Shown: positions 62,991 through 64,000 of the stretch, in pieces | Numbering within the stretch: position 1 is the stretch's first letter | How the letters are laid out: every line of letters begins with the position of its first letter | Assembly: GCA_025499625.1 (NCBI GenBank) | Contig: JAFMVD010000012.1 | Span: 1-64,000, forward strand | DNA length: 64,000 nt | Source of the DNA: Carboxylicivirga fragile | Lineage (GTDB): Bacteria > Bacteroidota > Bacteroidia > Bacteroidales > Marinilabiliaceae | Direction: 5' to 3' | Notes under the pieces: generated by a model | Told to the model about the DNA's origin: nothing | Seen by the model: only the letters and a program-made list of their open reading frames with translations | The model's database searches: none | Made by a program: the position numbers and the translations under genes

Positions 62991-64000
62991 TTACTCAACT
63001 CGTCCAATTGGAATATTAATTCCAAAATAGAATTCGCCGTACTTTGCTTCAGAATTCAATACATTGGTAATAATTGTATTCGAACCTATGAATACATATT
63101 TCCATCTCATGGCTATACCGGCAGAAAAATCAATACGATTGTTGTAGGAAATTGGTAAATACGCTCCCCATGTAGTATTTTCAAACCTCGGCGTTAGATT
63201 AAATTTCCAAATATCATTATCAATAATGTGCAGATTTTGACTATAAAGTCCGGGCTGATATCCAATCAATCCTGATACATACCAAGTTGGTGTAATACTA
63301 TAATCACCAGTCAAAAGAACAGAAGTAGGAAGATTCATCTTATACGACTCGTTATTAATCTTTTCAAAATCCACAGATTTCTCCAATGAATCGATTAAAG
63401 CATCTAATGTTTCAATACCATTAAATCGCGAATAAGGTACATCTTCAATCGACACCCTATAGGTAGCTTGTTTAACCGCACTTCGATGCTTAACATACCC
63501 GACATCACCAACCATTAATCCAACTTTAAACTTATAAGGTATATTCTCAGCGTCATCAGGTTTATATGAATATGTCATGCCAAAATCCATCCCTAAACCG
63601 GCATCTCCAAATAAATCTAACTTACCATCACTGATGGTTTCTTCCAGATTTTTATTTACCCCATAAGATACATCCACCTTAAAATAATCAATCTTCTCTT
63701 TATCATACATCACCTCAATATTATCTAAATCGAAGTATCCCGAACTACCACCAACCAGGTACTTAACATTCGCCCCACCAGTAATGAGATGTTCATCCTT
63801 ATTCCACAAAACACCTGACCAGGTTAAGGTATATTCCATCCATTGATTAACAACCGATTTAAAATACTCCCCGCTTACATCCTTAAGCAGTTCGGGGTTG
63901 TCATAACCCGTAAATAACTTTCTAACATCGTCAGTTGATGAACGGTAGATACCATCTGCTCTTAAGCTCGCTGAGAAGGCCACCGCATGTTTCGTATTTA
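62991..64000 (-). CDS. Outer-membrane barrel protein, DUF5723-like (5' end outside window)
   Basis: The frame stays open to the window edge: upstream of a GTG at 63981-63983 the translation continues as NTKHAV, so the true start lies beyond 64000. The visible 336 residues are a beta-barrel-type outer-membrane protein (strand-rich, SGLIGYQPGLYSQNLHIID, ending YFGINIPIGRVE). It resembles DUF5723 proteins of Bacteroidota. The gene is convergent with the Aas-like gene, 29 bases away. Confidence 0.7.
   Translation of the reverse strand, partial: NTKHAVAFSASLRADGIYRSSTDDVRKLFTGYDNPELLKDVSGEYFKSVVNQWMEYTLTWSGVLWNKDEHLITGGANVKYLVGGSSGYFDLDNIEVMYDKEKIDYFKVDVSYGVNKNLEETISDGKLDLFGDAGLGMDFGMTYSYKPDDAENIPYKFKVGLMVGDVGYVKHRSAVKQATYRVSIEDVPYSRFNGIETLDALIDSLEKSVDFEKINNESYKMNLPTSVLLTGDYSITPTWYVSGLIGYQPGLYSQNLHIIDNDIWKFNLTPRFENTTWGAYLPISYNNRIDFSAGIAMRWKYVFIGSNTIITNVLNSEAKYGEFYFGINIPIGRVE

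Noticed and set aside
63981-63983. GTG as start of the right-edge barrel gene
   Set aside because: The same frame continues upstream with sensible sequence to the window end, so the gene is cut and its start is not visible.

Overview
The window looks like chromosome from a Bacteroidota bacterium, probably a marine or sediment Marinilabiliales/Bacteroidales-type organism. The evidence is AT-rich DNA, TonB-dependent receptors with carboxypeptidase-like N-terminal domains, LytTR and membrane-anchored AraC regulators, lipoprotein-tagged glycoside hydrolases, DUF5723/DUF2339-type proteins, and promoters that fit the Bacteroidota TTTG-N19-TAnnTTTG pattern instead of the E. coli -35/-10 pattern. No rRNA, tRNA, CRISPR array, transposase, phage gene or replication origin was recognised.

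Layout. 1-2.5 kb: ECF sigma factor, membrane-anchored partner and envelope protein. 2.5-8.9 kb: TonB-dependent receptor, membrane AraC regulator and a GH2 beta-mannosidase. 8.9-12.1 kb: MarC/ATP-grasp operon, a degenerate 21-bp repeat array and ferrochelatase. 12.3-15.1 kb: an overlapping cluster of a secreted carboxypeptidase-regulatory domain, a TonB-C-terminal protein and a radical SAM/SPASM enzyme, behind a membrane LytTR regulator. 15.2-20.7 kb: a MotA/ExbB-like membrane protein, then an operon of a short Omp85 barrel, an AsmA-like protein and an AlkD-like protein. 21-22.5 kb: a TlpA-like thioredoxin lipoprotein.

22.6-28.5 kb: a TetR gene with its own operator, followed by a LolA-like carrier, two FtsX-type permeases, an ATPase and an outer-membrane barrel, apparently a dedicated inner-to-outer-membrane transport system. 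28.7-36.3 kb: an RND efflux system (adaptor, pump, TolC) followed by a LytS/LytTR pair. 36.3-44.2 kb: alpha/beta hydrolase and PAS kinase, a diflavin reductase, a degenerate DEAD-helicase domain next to a YchJ-like protein, and small conserved genes. 44.2-48.5 kb: a GH31/GH13 starch or alpha-glucan operon.

48.8-57 kb: MaoC, DUF423, EgtB-like and DUF427 proteins, a macrodomain-like orphan with two small partners, a YiiX-like peptidase, a GH20-like protein and a helical-repeat protein. 57.2-63 kb: a DUF2339 membrane protein, then an LplT-like MFS transporter followed by a PlsC-ACP-acyl-ACP-synthetase fusion, apparently a lysophospholipid repair unit. The right edge cuts an outer-membrane barrel gene.

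The best candidates for under-described biology are the TetR/LolA/ABC/barrel operon, the radical-SAM/TonB cluster, the macrodomain-like cluster, the helicase fragment without a DEAD box, and the 21-bp repeat array. Functional calls come from reading motifs by eye; no database search was run.
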